Assembly: GCA_013416795.1 (NCBI GenBank)
Contig: RQSC01000152.1
Location: forward strand, 4,150-68,149
From: Prasinococcaceae sp. CCMP 1430
Lineage: Eukaryota > Prasinodermophyta > Palmophyllophyceae > Prasinococcales > Prasinococcaceae
Direction: 5' to 3'
Length of the DNA stretch: 64,000 nt
How positions within the stretch are numbered: position 1 is the stretch's first letter; every line of letters begins with the position of its first letter. Of the stretch, positions 21,635-31,617 are shown piece after piece. The notes under the pieces are model-generated. The model made no database searches. It had not been told where the DNA came from and saw nothing but the letters and a program-made list of their open reading frames with translations. The translations under genes and the position numbers were made by a program.

Positions 21635-23251
21635 CTAGTCGCCCTTAGTCGCACGTGCAGATTGGCGCGCACGCGCCCTGACCGCGAGCCGCGCGGCTAT
21701 GCCGCTGGCGATGGTGCAAAACGCGACGCCGTACGCCCACACGGCCGTCGCGGCAAGCGCGTCTGATGCCACCAGCGTGTCCATCGACATGTTGGTTAGG
21801 CCAGTGAGCATATTGGCTGCTAGAAAGGCATACAGGCCCGCGTCGTTTAGGTCTTGTGCCACTCGTGGCGGCCAGCGCGAGTATGCCCGCGTCGAGGCAG
21901 GCACGACGCTTTCCAGCACCCACTCCATGCACGCGAGTCCCGCCAGCGTGCTGCAAACGTGCGCGAGCGTAAAGAGCACGTACTGAGCGTTGGCCATGCG
22001 CCGCGAGGTGGCACGCGCAGGGTCGAAGCTGGCGTCGCTGTCGCGGTTTCCGCGAGCGCAGCCATCCCCAAGCACGCGCACAGCACCCAGGGCCCAAGCA
22101 CCGCACGCGGCGAACGCGATGGCCACGAGCGCCGCCACGAAGTCGCCGCGCCGCGCCGCGCCGCGCCGCGCCGCGTAGTCGGCAGCTGAACGCAGCGTGC
22201 CGCCGAGCGCGCGCCCAAGCAGCATGAGCGCAACGTAGCCGCCCAGACTGCCCACTCCCTCCTTGTTCATCGAGAGCAGGGTTGCGTCGCGCTCCTCTGC
22301 GACGATCCATGCGCCGAGTGGCGTCCGAGTGAGCGCGAGCTCGTGCGCCACGACAGCAGCCCCGCCCAGGAGCCACGCGCTGGCGAGCGTGCGCGGCGGC
22401 GGCAGCGTCGCAACGACGACTGACGCACACGCGAGCGAGGCGAAGAAGCTCCAGTGCGCGCCGTACTCCCCTACATGGGTCTGATAGCCAACTGCGGCCA
22501 CAGCGAGTGGTCGCGCGACCGCGAGTACCAGGAGCGGCGCCGACTTGGCGACAGCTGCACGCACGCGCCCCACCGCAGCGCCCAGCCACCCTCGCGTTTG
22601 TGAGTCGCCCCGGCTCTCCGGAGGGCCCCAGCCGCCACGCCCTAGCCCTGCCGCCATTCCCGCCGCCGCGACGAAGCACCCTTGCCCAGCATCCATGACG
22701 CTCACACCGTTCCGCTCCGTCTTCGCCAGACGCCTGGGAAATGCGTTGAAGTCGACGGCGAGGATGGCGACGCACGTCGTGAGGAGCATGGCACCTCGGT
22801 ACGCCGTCACCACCGCGAGGCGATCGTTCGAAAGGGTGCGTTCCGCGAGGCCCTGCTCGACCGTGCACGCGCCCACACTCTCATTGCGTCGCTGCGCGCT
22901 TTGCACAACCCCGTGGCTGTTGCGGCGGTCGTCGCCGGTGCGGGCACCGCCACCACCGCCGTAGCGCGCGAGTGCAAGCACCGCCACGACGAGAGTCAAC
23001 GCGACGGGTGCAGCGCCGCGGGGTGCGAAGAATGCTGCTTCGACGACGGCGATCGCGATGCCTGTGGAGAGCACGCAAGTCAGCGCGCCTCCCGCTGCCC
23101 GGTATCGCCGCGCGAGCAGGGCCTCTGCGAGCCATGCAGCCACGAGGGCCACGGGCGCGGCAAGCGCCGACACGGCGGCAATCTCGCCCACGCCGCCGCC
23201 GGAGAGGCCCGAGACGAACGCCTCCTTCGCAGCACGCGACGCAGCGTGCAT
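21635..23251 (-). CDS. PIGW: GPI inositol acyltransferase PIG-W/GWT1
   Basis: Uninterrupted 538-residue frame from the ATG at 23251, chosen because KEAFVSGLSGGGVGEI right after it matches the conserved family N-terminus. Signatures follow in order: YRGAMLLTTCVAILAVDF, FPRRLAKTERNGVSVMDAG, HVGEYGAHWSFFASL, SMNKEGVGSLGGYVALML and AANMLTGLTNMSMDTLV. About twelve hydrophobic helices are present. The enzyme adds an acyl chain to inositol of GlcN-PI in the ER during GPI-anchor synthesis. A CGCCG repeat (22142-22172) encodes an Arg/Ala-rich cytosolic loop. The family usually has about 500 residues, so it appears complete. Confidence 0.9.
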   Translation of the reverse strand: MHAASRAAKEAFVSGLSGGGVGEIAAVSALAAPVALVAAWLAEALLARRYRAAGGALTCVLSTGIAIAVVEAAFFAPRGAAPVALTLVVAVLALARYGGGGGARTGDDRRNSHGVVQSAQRRNESVGACTVEQGLAERTLSNDRLAVVTAYRGAMLLTTCVAILAVDFNAFPRRLAKTERNGVSVMDAGQGCFVAAAGMAAGLGRGGWGPPESRGDSQTRGWLGAAVGRVRAAVAKSAPLLVLAVARPLAVAAVGYQTHVGEYGAHWSFFASLACASVVVATLPPPRTLASAWLLGGAAVVAHELALTRTPLGAWIVAEERDATLLSMNKEGVGSLGGYVALMLLGRALGGTLRSAADYAARRGAARRGDFVAALVAIAFAACGAWALGAVRVLGDGCARGNRDSDASFDPARATSRRMANAQYVLFTLAHVCSTLAGLACMEWVLESVVPASTRAYSRWPPRVAQDLNDAGLYAFLAANMLTGLTNMSMDTLVASDALAATAVWAYGVAFCTIASGIAARLAVRARARQSARATKGD

Positions 23252-24195
23252 GGCCGCGGCGCCGCATGGTGCGCGTGCGTGTGGCGCGCCCGTGGCACCG
23301 CTCGACGCGATCGTCTCCGTGTCGAGCGCCGCCGTCTCCGTGTCGGTTACCAGGCTCGTGCATGTATTGTGTGTGCGTGTGTGTGTGTGTGAAAACAACC
23401 CACGGGCGAGCCATCGTCATGATGGCGCGGTTACTGTTGCTTTTGGTGCATCTTGTCCTACCGGCGGGTTGTACTGTACCACGTCGCACTTACGTAAAAA
23501 CTTCGTCAAACTTCGTGCTGGCTCGCACCAGTTTTTTTGTCGTCGTACCCCGGCTCAACACGGCCGCGCGTCGTCCCCCGACGCACCCCGACGACCGCGA
23601 TATTTATTGGATTTGCATATGCAACGGTCGGCTCGCTCGGCCCCGCGTCGGCGACGCCTCGCTCACAACCGGCTCCAGACGCACGTGGTCAGGGCAGTGG
23701 TGCAAACAGGGTGCACTACACGGGTGTGGCGCGACCTGCGCGTCGATCGAGGGCTCGTCGTGCGAAAAGATCCGTCCGTGGCTTTTTCGTCCGTCCGTGG
23801 AATTCAAACCGATCCGAGGGCCCCCAACCGACACGCGCATATGCTCCTCTCCTATCGACCGACCGAATGCCAATTGCCCATCGGCTTCATCAAGCAAGGA
23901 AGCTGGCTGCGGGCGTCATGCCAGCATATGTTGTGGGAGCGTGTCGAACAAGATGTGCACCCTCGATCGATGGATCATCATGAGCTGCCCGCGCCCGTGG
24001 ACCCTGCTGCAGAGTGCAGGCGTCGCTCGAAGATCGACAGTTCCCCCGCTCCTAAACAGGGCGAGCCTCGGTCGGTCGGTCGGTTGTCCCCACAGCCTGC
24101 GAGCGGATGCAGCGCGTCGCGCGCTGCAGCCACACGCACGGCGCAGCGCGGGGTTACAAAACGCAACGCGAGCCGCTGCGCTCGCCATCCGGCGC

Positions 24196-24229
24196 CGACA
24201 GGCTGTCTGCGCGCGCCGACAGCCTGTCG
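24196..24229. repeat. Perfect 12-bp inverted repeat (hairpin)
   Basis: CGACAGGCTGTC at 24196-24207 and its exact reverse complement at 24218-24229 enclose a 10-nt GC-rich loop. It stands alone in gene-free sequence and could be a cruciform or RNA hairpin. Confidence 0.6.
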
Positions 24230-24823
24230 CAGCGGGAACTGCTGGGCGGCGGCGCGTGCGGTTTGATGGACGGCGCAGGGCGGGCGGCGCGCGGGCCAGA
24301 TACGCGCGGTGCGGCGGGCGACGCCTGCCGCTCGTTCGCGGTCGAGGAACTCCCCTGGCTGGCAGCCCCGTCCATCCCGGGGCCGGGTGGCAGACCCTCG
24401 TTCAGTCAGGCTTCGGTCGAGGAGAGGCGGTGAGTGGGCGTTCATACCGGGATGCCTCGATGGGCGCACCCCGGGGTCATTCCGCCGGCGGGGGGCCTGC
24501 CCCCAACCCAGATCTGGTGCCGTGATCGCGGCCGCCCGCCGCTGCGCCAGCCAGTCTGTCGAGCGCCCGCGCTGCCCCGCGTAAGCTATGGTTCATAGGC
24601 GCGCTTCCGCGGGGCGGGCTCCGGCCGCCCCCCCCCCCCCCCGCCGTCGCCGCCGCTGCCATCAGTCAGGGTCTACGCGTTCCGCGCCCGGGCGCAGCGG
24701 CAGGCGCGCGCGCGGGCGTTCGGGGAACGGCCGCTCATCAAATCCCATCCGAGTCGCGCGCGGCGCTTCGCGCGGCGAGCGACGGGTTTCGAGTGGGTTC
24801 CGCTCGGCCGGGCGCGTGTGGCG

Positions 24824-24824
24824 N
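24824..24824. other. Single ambiguous base N
   Basis: Isolated N inside the gene-poor region upstream of the surface-protein gene; like 8729 and 48144 it may mark an unsized gap. Confidence 0.5.
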
Positions 24825-25562
24825 ACGTGCAGGTTGGGCACCGGCGACGACATGCTCGTGTCCGGAGGCGAGCAGGCGGGCGGGTCGGTCTGGGGCAGAT
24901 GCGGGCGGAGAGTGCGTGGCTGCGGTCGCGCGCGCTGTGGCGCGCCCGCGCCCCCCTCTCTCCCCTCCCCCTTCCGTGCGGCGCGGGCGGCGCGCCCGCC
25001 CGTCGCCGCGCGGCGCGTGGCAGCCCCGCACTCCCACGTGGCAGCGATCGCAACGGCCCCCAGAAAAATCCGCCGCGGCGGCCCTTCCGAGGCCCAACCG
25101 GCGCTCAAACGTAAGCACACCTTCGATTGACACCGGCGGCATTCACAGACCGCAGATACTGCAATGATTAAAACTGCCCATGATGTGATATGATATGATA
25201 CGCGCGGCCAAAATGATACTTTTCTGACAATGTCTGGCAATGCCTGCTCCGTCCGCCCGACGCCCGAGGCGAGGGCGCGTGCCGACGGCGTGCAGGGCGA
25301 AATCTCCGCGAGGATCTCCGAGGCGGCGCCGGCTGGGGTTCTAGAAGGATCGGACGCGCGGAGAGGGGGGCTTCCGTCCCGAGCACGTGTGTGTGCGTGT
25401 GTGTGCGCGTGTGTGCGTGTATGTGCGGGCGGGCGGCGCGATCGCTGCGCGGGGCAACGGACCGCTGTGGTGGCGGGGGGGGGAGAGAGGCGCCGGTGGC
25501 CATACTGCGTGCGAAGGCGCGCGCAGACCACGAGCGCACGCGTGCGCTCGGCCACAGCCGCC

Positions 25563-27107
25563 ATGGTGTCCTTGCGCGCGGTCTGCGCGGCGGCAGGCGT
25601 CGCCGCGGCGGGCCTCGCCGCGGCCACGCCCGCAGCCGCTGACTTTGCTACGACCGGGTGCGGCTACGGCTACGGCTACGGTTACGGCTACGACTACGGC
25701 TACTCGGCCGCCGGGGGCTGGTACGGCGACGGCTACGGCTACGGAGATGACCTCGTCTTCGGCCACTTCCCCTGCGTCCCGCCCGCGCCTGTGCTGCCGC
25801 CCGCGGCGATGCCGCCGCCGATGACAACAATGCCGCCGCCGGTGCCGCCATCGGTGTCGCCGACGATGCCGCCGACGATGCCGCCGTCGATTAAGCCGAG
25901 CGTGCCCCCGATGCCCGCTGTCACCTACCCTCCCATGGGCGGCTACTACGGCTATGAATTCGTTGGCGAGTACGGCCTCCCTCCGATGAGCCCCCCCGAA
26001 TTCGACCAGGACAAGTGCATCTGCGACCCCTCAGAGCTCCTCGCTATCTTCGGCGAAGTCTCCGAGAAGACGCTCAACTCGTACGGCGAGGCCGTCGTCC
26101 AGGCGATCACATCGTCTGATGAGCAGTACGGCCTGCTCATCACGGGCGAGCCGTGCGAGTGCCCGGTGTCCTCTCCTCCCGTCGCGTCGTCGCCCACGGG
26201 CAAGTCGCCGGTGCCCTCGCCGCCCCCCACCCCTACGCGTACTGTGGTTACCACCGTCGCGTTCGGCAGCGCCGAGGACCTGGCAGCGTTCGACATCGAC
26301 CAAGCAATCGCGGATGCTGTGGCAGACCAATTGGCAAAACTCGGCGAGGGCGCTTCGGTCGATGCGACAGCCAAGATTGTCGTGACCGCGGTCTACCTGA
26401 AGCCGGACTCAATCACTTGCGCGGTTTTCGTCGCTGGCTACGCCACGGCGTCCGGAATTGACGCAACTCTCGTGGACGGTGGGTGTGATGCCAGGCATCG
26501 CCTCGGACGTTCGATGCTCGAGGCTTCGGAGTCGTCCGAGATTAGCATCGTGGTGGAGGTCGACGCAGCGCAAAAAGACTTGGCGGTTTTGGCCGCTGGC
26601 CTGAACGTGGACAGCCTCTCGGCCGAGCTCGGTGTGACCATCGAGCAGATCGGCGAGATCAGCATTGATTTGGTGCTCACCTTCGAGATCATCGCGATGG
26701 ACGCCGGCCTCGACCTCGACGGCCTTGACTTGGCTGGGGAGATTTTGGGCGCCATCGAAGCCGTCGCGGACGCGGCTGGCATCTCAGTCGATGTCGAGAC
26801 CACTGTCGAGGAGGAGGACGAGACACCCGCAGACGAGACGCCCGCGTCGAGCCCGCCGCCGCCCGCGGGCACCGTGGAGACGCCCGCGTCGAGCCCGCCG
26901 CCGCCCGCGGTCACCGAGGAGGACGACGACGGTTCGAGCGGGCTCGACGGCGGCGCCGCCGCGGGCATTGCCGTGGCGGTCGTTGTCGTCGTCGCCATCG
27001 GCGCCTTCGTCGTCTTGCGCATGCGCAAGAATGCGGAGGAGGAGAGCTTCGACACGCTTGGCGAGGGCGGCGCGATGCAAGAGGCCGCCTCGGGTGGGCG
27101 CGTGTAG
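25563..27107 (+). CDS. Pherophorin-like Pro-rich cell-surface protein
   Basis: One 514-residue frame. A cleavable signal peptide (SLRAVCAAAGVAAAGLAAA, residues 3-21) is followed by a Gly-Tyr repeat (GYGYGYGYDYGY), a Pro/Met-rich linker with PPTMPPS-like units, a Cys-containing region (CICDPSELL, GEPCECPVSSPP), Ser-Pro stretches, and a globular region with three acidic helical segments. Near the C-terminus is a tandem ETPASSPPPPA repeat, then one membrane helix (GIAVAVVVVVAIGAFVVL, about residues 460-480) and a short basic then acidic tail. This layout suggests a type I surface protein with hydroxyproline-rich spacers, as in algal cell-wall and pherophorin-like proteins. No enzyme motif was seen and the function is unknown. 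Confidence 0.75.
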   Translation: MVSLRAVCAAAGVAAAGLAAATPAAADFATTGCGYGYGYGYGYDYGYSAAGGWYGDGYGYGDDLVFGHFPCVPPAPVLPPAAMPPPMTTMPPPVPPSVSPTMPPTMPPSIKPSVPPMPAVTYPPMGGYYGYEFVGEYGLPPMSPPEFDQDKCICDPSELLAIFGEVSEKTLNSYGEAVVQAITSSDEQYGLLITGEPCECPVSSPPVASSPTGKSPVPSPPPTPTRTVVTTVAFGSAEDLAAFDIDQAIADAVADQLAKLGEGASVDATAKIVVTAVYLKPDSITCAVFVAGYATASGIDATLVDGGCDARHRLGRSMLEASESSEISIVVEVDAAQKDLAVLAAGLNVDSLSAELGVTIEQIGEISIDLVLTFEIIAMDAGLDLDGLDLAGEILGAIEAVADAAGISVDVETTVEEEDETPADETPASSPPPPAGTVETPASSPPPPAVTEEDDDGSSGLDGGAAAGIAVAVVVVVAIGAFVVLRMRKNAEEESFDTLGEGGAMQEAASGGRV

Positions 27108-27280
27108 GCGGTGCTCGCGAGGATCGCAGTGGATGGTAGCTTGCCGGACGGGCGATAGCTCGGACGAGCGCCTCCGCGAGCGAGCGCCTCCGCTGTCTGG
27201 GCTTGCGCCTCGCGGGCGTGAGAGCAGGCGGCGGGCGCAGACGCGAGGAGCCGTCGCGCGCCTGCGTTGCAGCTAGGCGG

Positions 27281-27285
27281 TGTAA
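27281..27285 (+). terminator. Candidate TGTAA signal, surface-protein gene
   Basis: TGTAA about 174 bp after the stop at 27107, within an AT-rich patch (TGTAATACAC). The surrounding 381-bp convergent gap 27108-27488 has no other feature. Confidence 0.35.
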
Positions 27286-27488
27286 TACACGGCAATTGTG
27301 TGTATCATCGATTTCGAGCACGTCGCCACGCCCGCGCGTGACCGCATCTCGCGCGTGGCGCGTGTCTTAGCGCGCGCGCGCGCCCTGCTGCGCGCGAGCA
27401 GCGACGTGCTGCGCGACCTGACGACACCACGGTCGGTGGCTTCACGACGCAGCCCCTACCACCCCGAGCGGGCCATGGGGCACACTGC

Positions 27489-29001
27489 TCAACCCCCGGG
27501 AGACTGCTTGACCTCACCGTCGGGATAAATCTCCTCTAGCAGATCAGCGTCGTCGTCCTCGCTCTCCATAGTTAGATCAGGGCGAACTTCCGAGGCTCGC
27601 ACGTCGTGGCTCGGCTCCGTATCCTGTGATCCGACGGGGCGACGCGCCGTCAGAAGCAGCGCAAATGCTGCGCGTCGAGAGCGCCTCGGCCGAGGCCCGT
27701 GCGCTCCGCGCCTGCGCGTCGTGCACCTCGCGCGCGCGTCTGGGCCACAAGATCTCGCCCGCCCGCGCGCACGTACCACATCCTGAATGCGATCCAGCTC
27801 AACCGGGCCATCGCGTGCCCGCTTCTGCGCAGGAGAGCCGCTGTCCTCGTCGTCGTCGTCAAGGACAGTAGCTCCGCCGCGCCCACCGCGGCGTCCCACT
27901 CCAGCCTCCGCGGCAGCGCGCACCTCCTCGTCGTCGTCTACGAGCTCATCCAGCACAGCATCATCGTCCTCGAAACCGACGTCCCCCTGCGGTTTTATCC
28001 CCGCATCGCGTGTGCGCGAGCGAATGCACGATGCGCCCAAAGCGAGCCCCGCCGCCAGGTGGTGGCCACGCCGCGCGCGCGCGAAAGTCAGCACGGGCGG
28101 GGGCTCGCGTGAATGAAAGGATAGGTGTTCGCCATGCGCGGCCATGCAAGCACGCATCCGGCACCCGGGAGCGCACCTCTTCATCGTCTGTAGCTCCCTC
28201 GTACGCTGCAAAGTCGTCCTCTTCGTCGTCCTCACTCGTGCGCTCGGGAGGTGGCGGCGCCGGCCCCCTGTGCTTGGTAAAGAAGTCGGTCATGCTCTTC
28301 ATCTTGGGGAGCGTTGGCGCCCTGTCCACCTTCTTTCCCCGTTTCGACGTGTCCGCGCCCGTGGCGGGCTCACCTCCTTCCTCGCCATCGCCAACCCTCT
28401 CGCCCTCAGCGCCGTCGCTGGGCGCCCTTCGTCCGGGCTTGCTGGCGTTTGCCACCGCCGCTGCTTCGGCCACCTCGCCCGCCATGCTCTTCATCACATC
28501 AACGAGGAAGTGCAGCCGGTCGTTCTCACGGCGCGCGCACACCTCGGCGACGTCGTTTATCTTGATCGTGCGGCGGCCCGCCGACTTGGCCGCGGCGGCG
28601 GCGTGGTCCGTCAGTCCCGAGAGAAACGCCTCGGTCGCCACGGCTGTGAGCAGCAGCGCCTCCTTGGAGTATCGACCGACCTCCTTATCCATCTTCATTA
28701 TGCGCCCCACACGCGCCAGCGGTAGCTGCGAGATTGGCGGCTGCGGCGCTGAGGCGCCATCGCCGCCATCGCCGGCGGCATTGGCGCCGCCTTCTGGGTC
28801 AGCGGCCGCAGCGGCTGCGGCCTCCTGCTCTGCCCGCTGTTTAAAGGCCGCGCGCTCCTCCTCTGAGAGCGCCCTCCAGCGCACGCCCAGGGCCTTCGCC
28901 ACGTCAGTCACGCCAGCCTTGGCGCCCGACTCGAGCAGCGACTCCTTGACCTCCTCGCGCGCCTGCCTGGTGAAGACGAAGTACGCCGAAACGCGGCCCA
29001 T
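27489..29001 (-). CDS. HMG-box + histone-fold (POLE4/CHRAC15-like) protein with PIP-like motif
   Basis: Exons 28177-29001, 27777-27986 and 27489-27623 (all phase 0, introns GTGCGC and GTACGT) encode 389 residues. Residues 3-60 form an HMG box (SAYFVFTRQ, VTDVAKALGVRWRALSEEER, FKQRAEQ). Residues 92-175 form an NF-YC/POLE4-type histone fold (LPLARVGRIMKMDKEV, RRTIKINDVAEVC, LHFLVDVM). After a linker, residues 233-246 carry KMKSMTDFFTKHR, close to the PCNA-binding PIP box of the p21 type but without the leading Gln. The rest is very acidic (EDDEEDD, FEDDDAVL, SEDDDADL). Histone folds of this type pair with POLE3-like partners in DNA polymerase epsilon or chromatin remodellers; a replication-linked chromatin role is inferred from the three modules together. 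Confidence 0.8.
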
Positions 29002-29554
29002 TGCCCCCTGCGGAGGCCCAGCAGGGTCCTCCGGTGGCGCGCGCCCCTCCGTGCCCAAGCTCGCTCGCACTCACGCTCGCGCGCCGCGCAGAGGGGCGCT
29101 GCCGGCGCCACAGCCGCTCGCCGGCGCGGGCGATCCCCGCCTGCCGCCCCAGGCCGCGGCCGCTCCCCGCCGCCCCGCGCGCCACGCGCGCTCTGTAGCA
29201 GGCTGCCGGGGCAGCGCGCGACGAATTTCGCGCGCGCGGGTGAGTTCTCCAGAGGCAGCATGCAGCAGGTGGCAGTTGCGGTTCATTTGAAATGATCAAT
29301 TCAACAGTTTGTGTATTTCGAGCAGGGTTGCGCCAGAGGGCCCGCGGCAACGCGGCAACGCGCGGCCACGCGGCCGCCGCGTCGGCCCGCGCGACGGCGT
29401 CACTGGCCATGGCAGGCTGGCTTGTGCGCTCGCGAGGAGTGGAGTCGGCGCTTCGAGTGCGATTCGTGCCTGGCGAGGCGCGAGGGCGGTGCCGCGCGCG
29501 TGCGCGCGCGCAAGTGAGACAGCAGCCGTCGCGCAGCCTACTTCCAGGCCGTGC
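29002..29554. other. Intergenic region, no gene seen
   Basis: 553 bp between the HMG/histone-fold gene start and the TLC gene stop, both on the minus strand. It holds an AT-richer patch (29286-29330) and otherwise GC-rich, non-coding-looking sequence; a promoter for the downstream minus-strand gene is expected here. Confidence 0.3.
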
Positions 29555-30845
29555 TCAGTCCTCGTCGTCGGACTCTTTCTCGCGGATGTCCTCGCCGAGC
29601 TCGCCGGAGAACATCCGTAGCGCCATCTTGAGGATGAGCGCGATCCAGTAGATGTGAATGGGCAGCAGCGCGGCCAACGCAATCGTAAGAGCGAACTCCA
29701 TGCCGGTGGTGCAGCTGTAGGCTCCGCAGCGCGTTACGCCCGGGCCGTTTGTGACCGCGCTCAGGATGACGAAGGGATAGTAGCACAAACGCACGACAAT
29801 GAAGAGCAGCGCGAAGATGGCGAAGAAGACGTCCTTGATGAGACCCTTGGGCGCAAGGTAGTTGCAACACTTGGCCACGTGCAGCGGCGGATCCGCCACG
29901 TTGTGAAGCAGCATGACTATTATGCCCACGCGCATCTCGCCGATGCTGTAGCTGAAGCCCGTCAGAAACGCGGTGATGAAGTGGTGCAGCATCATCTCCT
30001 TGAAGTCCTTCTTGCGGTTGGCCACGTCGAGGACCATGTAGACGATGCCCGCGACGTACCAGGAGATCTGAACGCGGCGCGGTGGCGAGGAGGCATTAGC
30101 ACGCGTAGGCGCCCACGTCGGTGGACGCCCGGGGGCGACGTGCAGGCGTGCGCGCGGGCCGTTGGCATGGTCGACCAGTGCGCTCGACGGCGTCAGCTCG
30201 ATGGCGGCAGCCGCGGGACGCCATGCCTGGCGCGCCTCCAGCGAACCAGGGCACGCACGCCAGCGTCATGAGATGCATGGGCAGAGCAACCGGCAACGCC
30301 TGGCCCCATGACTTTGCACCCACGCGGGCGCGCTGATCACCTCCGCGCCTGCGCGCTGCTGGCTCTGCCTGCGCAGCGCGCTGACGCACCTCCAGGAGGT
30401 ACATGAATTTTAGCTCCATCGCAACCTCGGTCCAAGCGCCGCCGGGCCACAAGAGTTTGTAGTCGCGCATCCATTCGTACCTCCAGGCGAAGCGGAAGGA
30501 CATCGCCAGCGAGGTGGAGTAGTAAATGAGCTCGCGGAACGAGCTCGCGAACTTCTGGCGCGAGCGGTGCTTGGCCACGCCGAGCGCAGCGCCCAGCGGC
30601 GGGAAGAGCACGTACTGGGAAGCGAAGTAAAACGCGAGCATCAAGGCGCAGTTCGTCACGAGCACCCACACATCGCGCGGATCGGACAGCATGGTCGGTG
30701 CCATCCTCGTCCCGATAAGCTCATCCCCTGGAGCGAAGAAGGCCGCCCGCGCGTGTTCGAAGAGCTCGAACGCGTATGAGACGCCCGCGACCGGCCCGCG
30801 CGCCATGGCGCAGGCCTCCTCGACGGTCGCAAGCTGCCGACGCAT
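29555..30845 (-). CDS. TLC-domain protein (ceramide synthase-like)
   Basis: Exons 30390-30845 and 29555-30067, phase 0 across a 322-bp GTGCGT...CAG intron, encode 322 residues. About six hydrophobic segments are present. Family signals are RELIYYSTSLAMSFRFAW, AMELKFMYLLE joined to ISWYVAGIVYMVLDV, and the lag1p-type catalytic stretch KKDFKEMMLHHFITAFLTG with its paired histidines, then GIIVMLLHNVADPPLHVAK. The C-terminus is an acidic KESDDED tail. Ceramide synthases acylate sphingoid bases in the ER; other TLC proteins differ, so substrate is inferred. The frame is open above the chosen ATG to about 31034, but without an ATG. Confidence 0.85.
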
Positions 30846-31057
30846 GTCGGCCAGGGCCCCATCGAAAAGAGAGCGAGCGGGCGAGCGCGGGCCCGACGGT
30901 TGACGGTTGGCGCGGCTCACCCGGCTCACCCGGGCGCGTTCGAGCGCCGGGGGCACGCTCTTGCTCTTGGCCGCGGAAGGTGGCGCGGCGGCCGCCCCCT
31001 CGGGCGCCGACCGCAGCGCTGGCTGCCCACGCACCCCGCGGCTGGGGTGGGAGGGCC

Positions 31058-31474
31058 ATGGATCACGGACACGCCGCCGCAGGGGAGGCCGAGGGGAGCA
31101 GGAGCGCGCGCCTGCAGGCTATGCACTCGATGCAGCAGCACCAGCAGCAGCTGCGGCAGGGCGCCAACGCGCACGGGCAGGTGCACCACGGCGGGTACGG
31201 GGGGCCGTCCGCGCACGACGGCCACGGCGAGCAGCAGCAGCACAGGTACGGCGGAGACAACGCGTGGTTCTCCGACCTGGACGTGCTCGAATACCTCCTC
31301 GCGCCAGGCCAGGGCGACGGCCACGGCGGCGCCGGCCCACACCGGGTTCGAAGGACGCAAAAAACACCGCATCGCGGCAGCAGCAATTTTCGGCGCGCGC
31401 TTCCGCGCGCCGCCATAGCGAAATGCACGTCTCGAGTAAACGGTGGGGGCAGTTCGAGTGCGACCGTGAGGTGA
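31058..31474 (+). CDS. Doubtful His/Gln-rich small ORF
   Basis: ATG at 31058 gives 138 residues: a His/Gln/Gly-rich half (MHSMQQHQQQLRQG, DGHGEQQQHRYGG), one short possibly structured segment NAWFSDLDVLEYLLAPG, then basic low-complexity sequence. It starts 212 bp from the divergent TLC gene. No family is recognised. The C-terminal half may be intron or untranslated, in which case this is only a first exon. Confidence 0.3.
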   Translation: MDHGHAAAGEAEGSRSARLQAMHSMQQHQQQLRQGANAHGQVHHGGYGGPSAHDGHGEQQQHRYGGDNAWFSDLDVLEYLLAPGQGDGHGGAGPHRVRRTQKTPHRGSSNFRRALPRAAIAKCTSRVNGGGSSSATVR

Positions 31475-31617
31475 ATGGGATTTAACGGTGGCGTCGTCAT
31501 GTCGTGCACGTGCACACGAGAATGCGGTCGCACTGCCCAGCGAAGGGCGTGCGCGCAGGAGAGGACACGACAGTCACCCGGGAGGAGCCGATACTGGGGC
31601 CTGCGCACTTCGGCCGG

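Larger units (their letters stand above)
23252..25562. other. 2.3-kb region without a recognisable gene
   Basis: No frame here has recognisable domains; the long plus-strand frames are Arg/Ser/Pro-rich shadows. It includes a TG microsatellite (23367-23391), AT-richer patches at 23590-23640 and 25180-25230, the perfect hairpin 24196-24229, a C15 run (24628-24642) and the single N at 24824. An RNA gene or leader exons could lie here; nothing more specific is supported. Confidence 0.4.

Noticed and set aside
22972-24525. 517-residue plus-strand frame opposite PIG-W
   Set aside because: Arg/Ser/Pro-rich, overlaps a real gene on the other strand, and has no domain.
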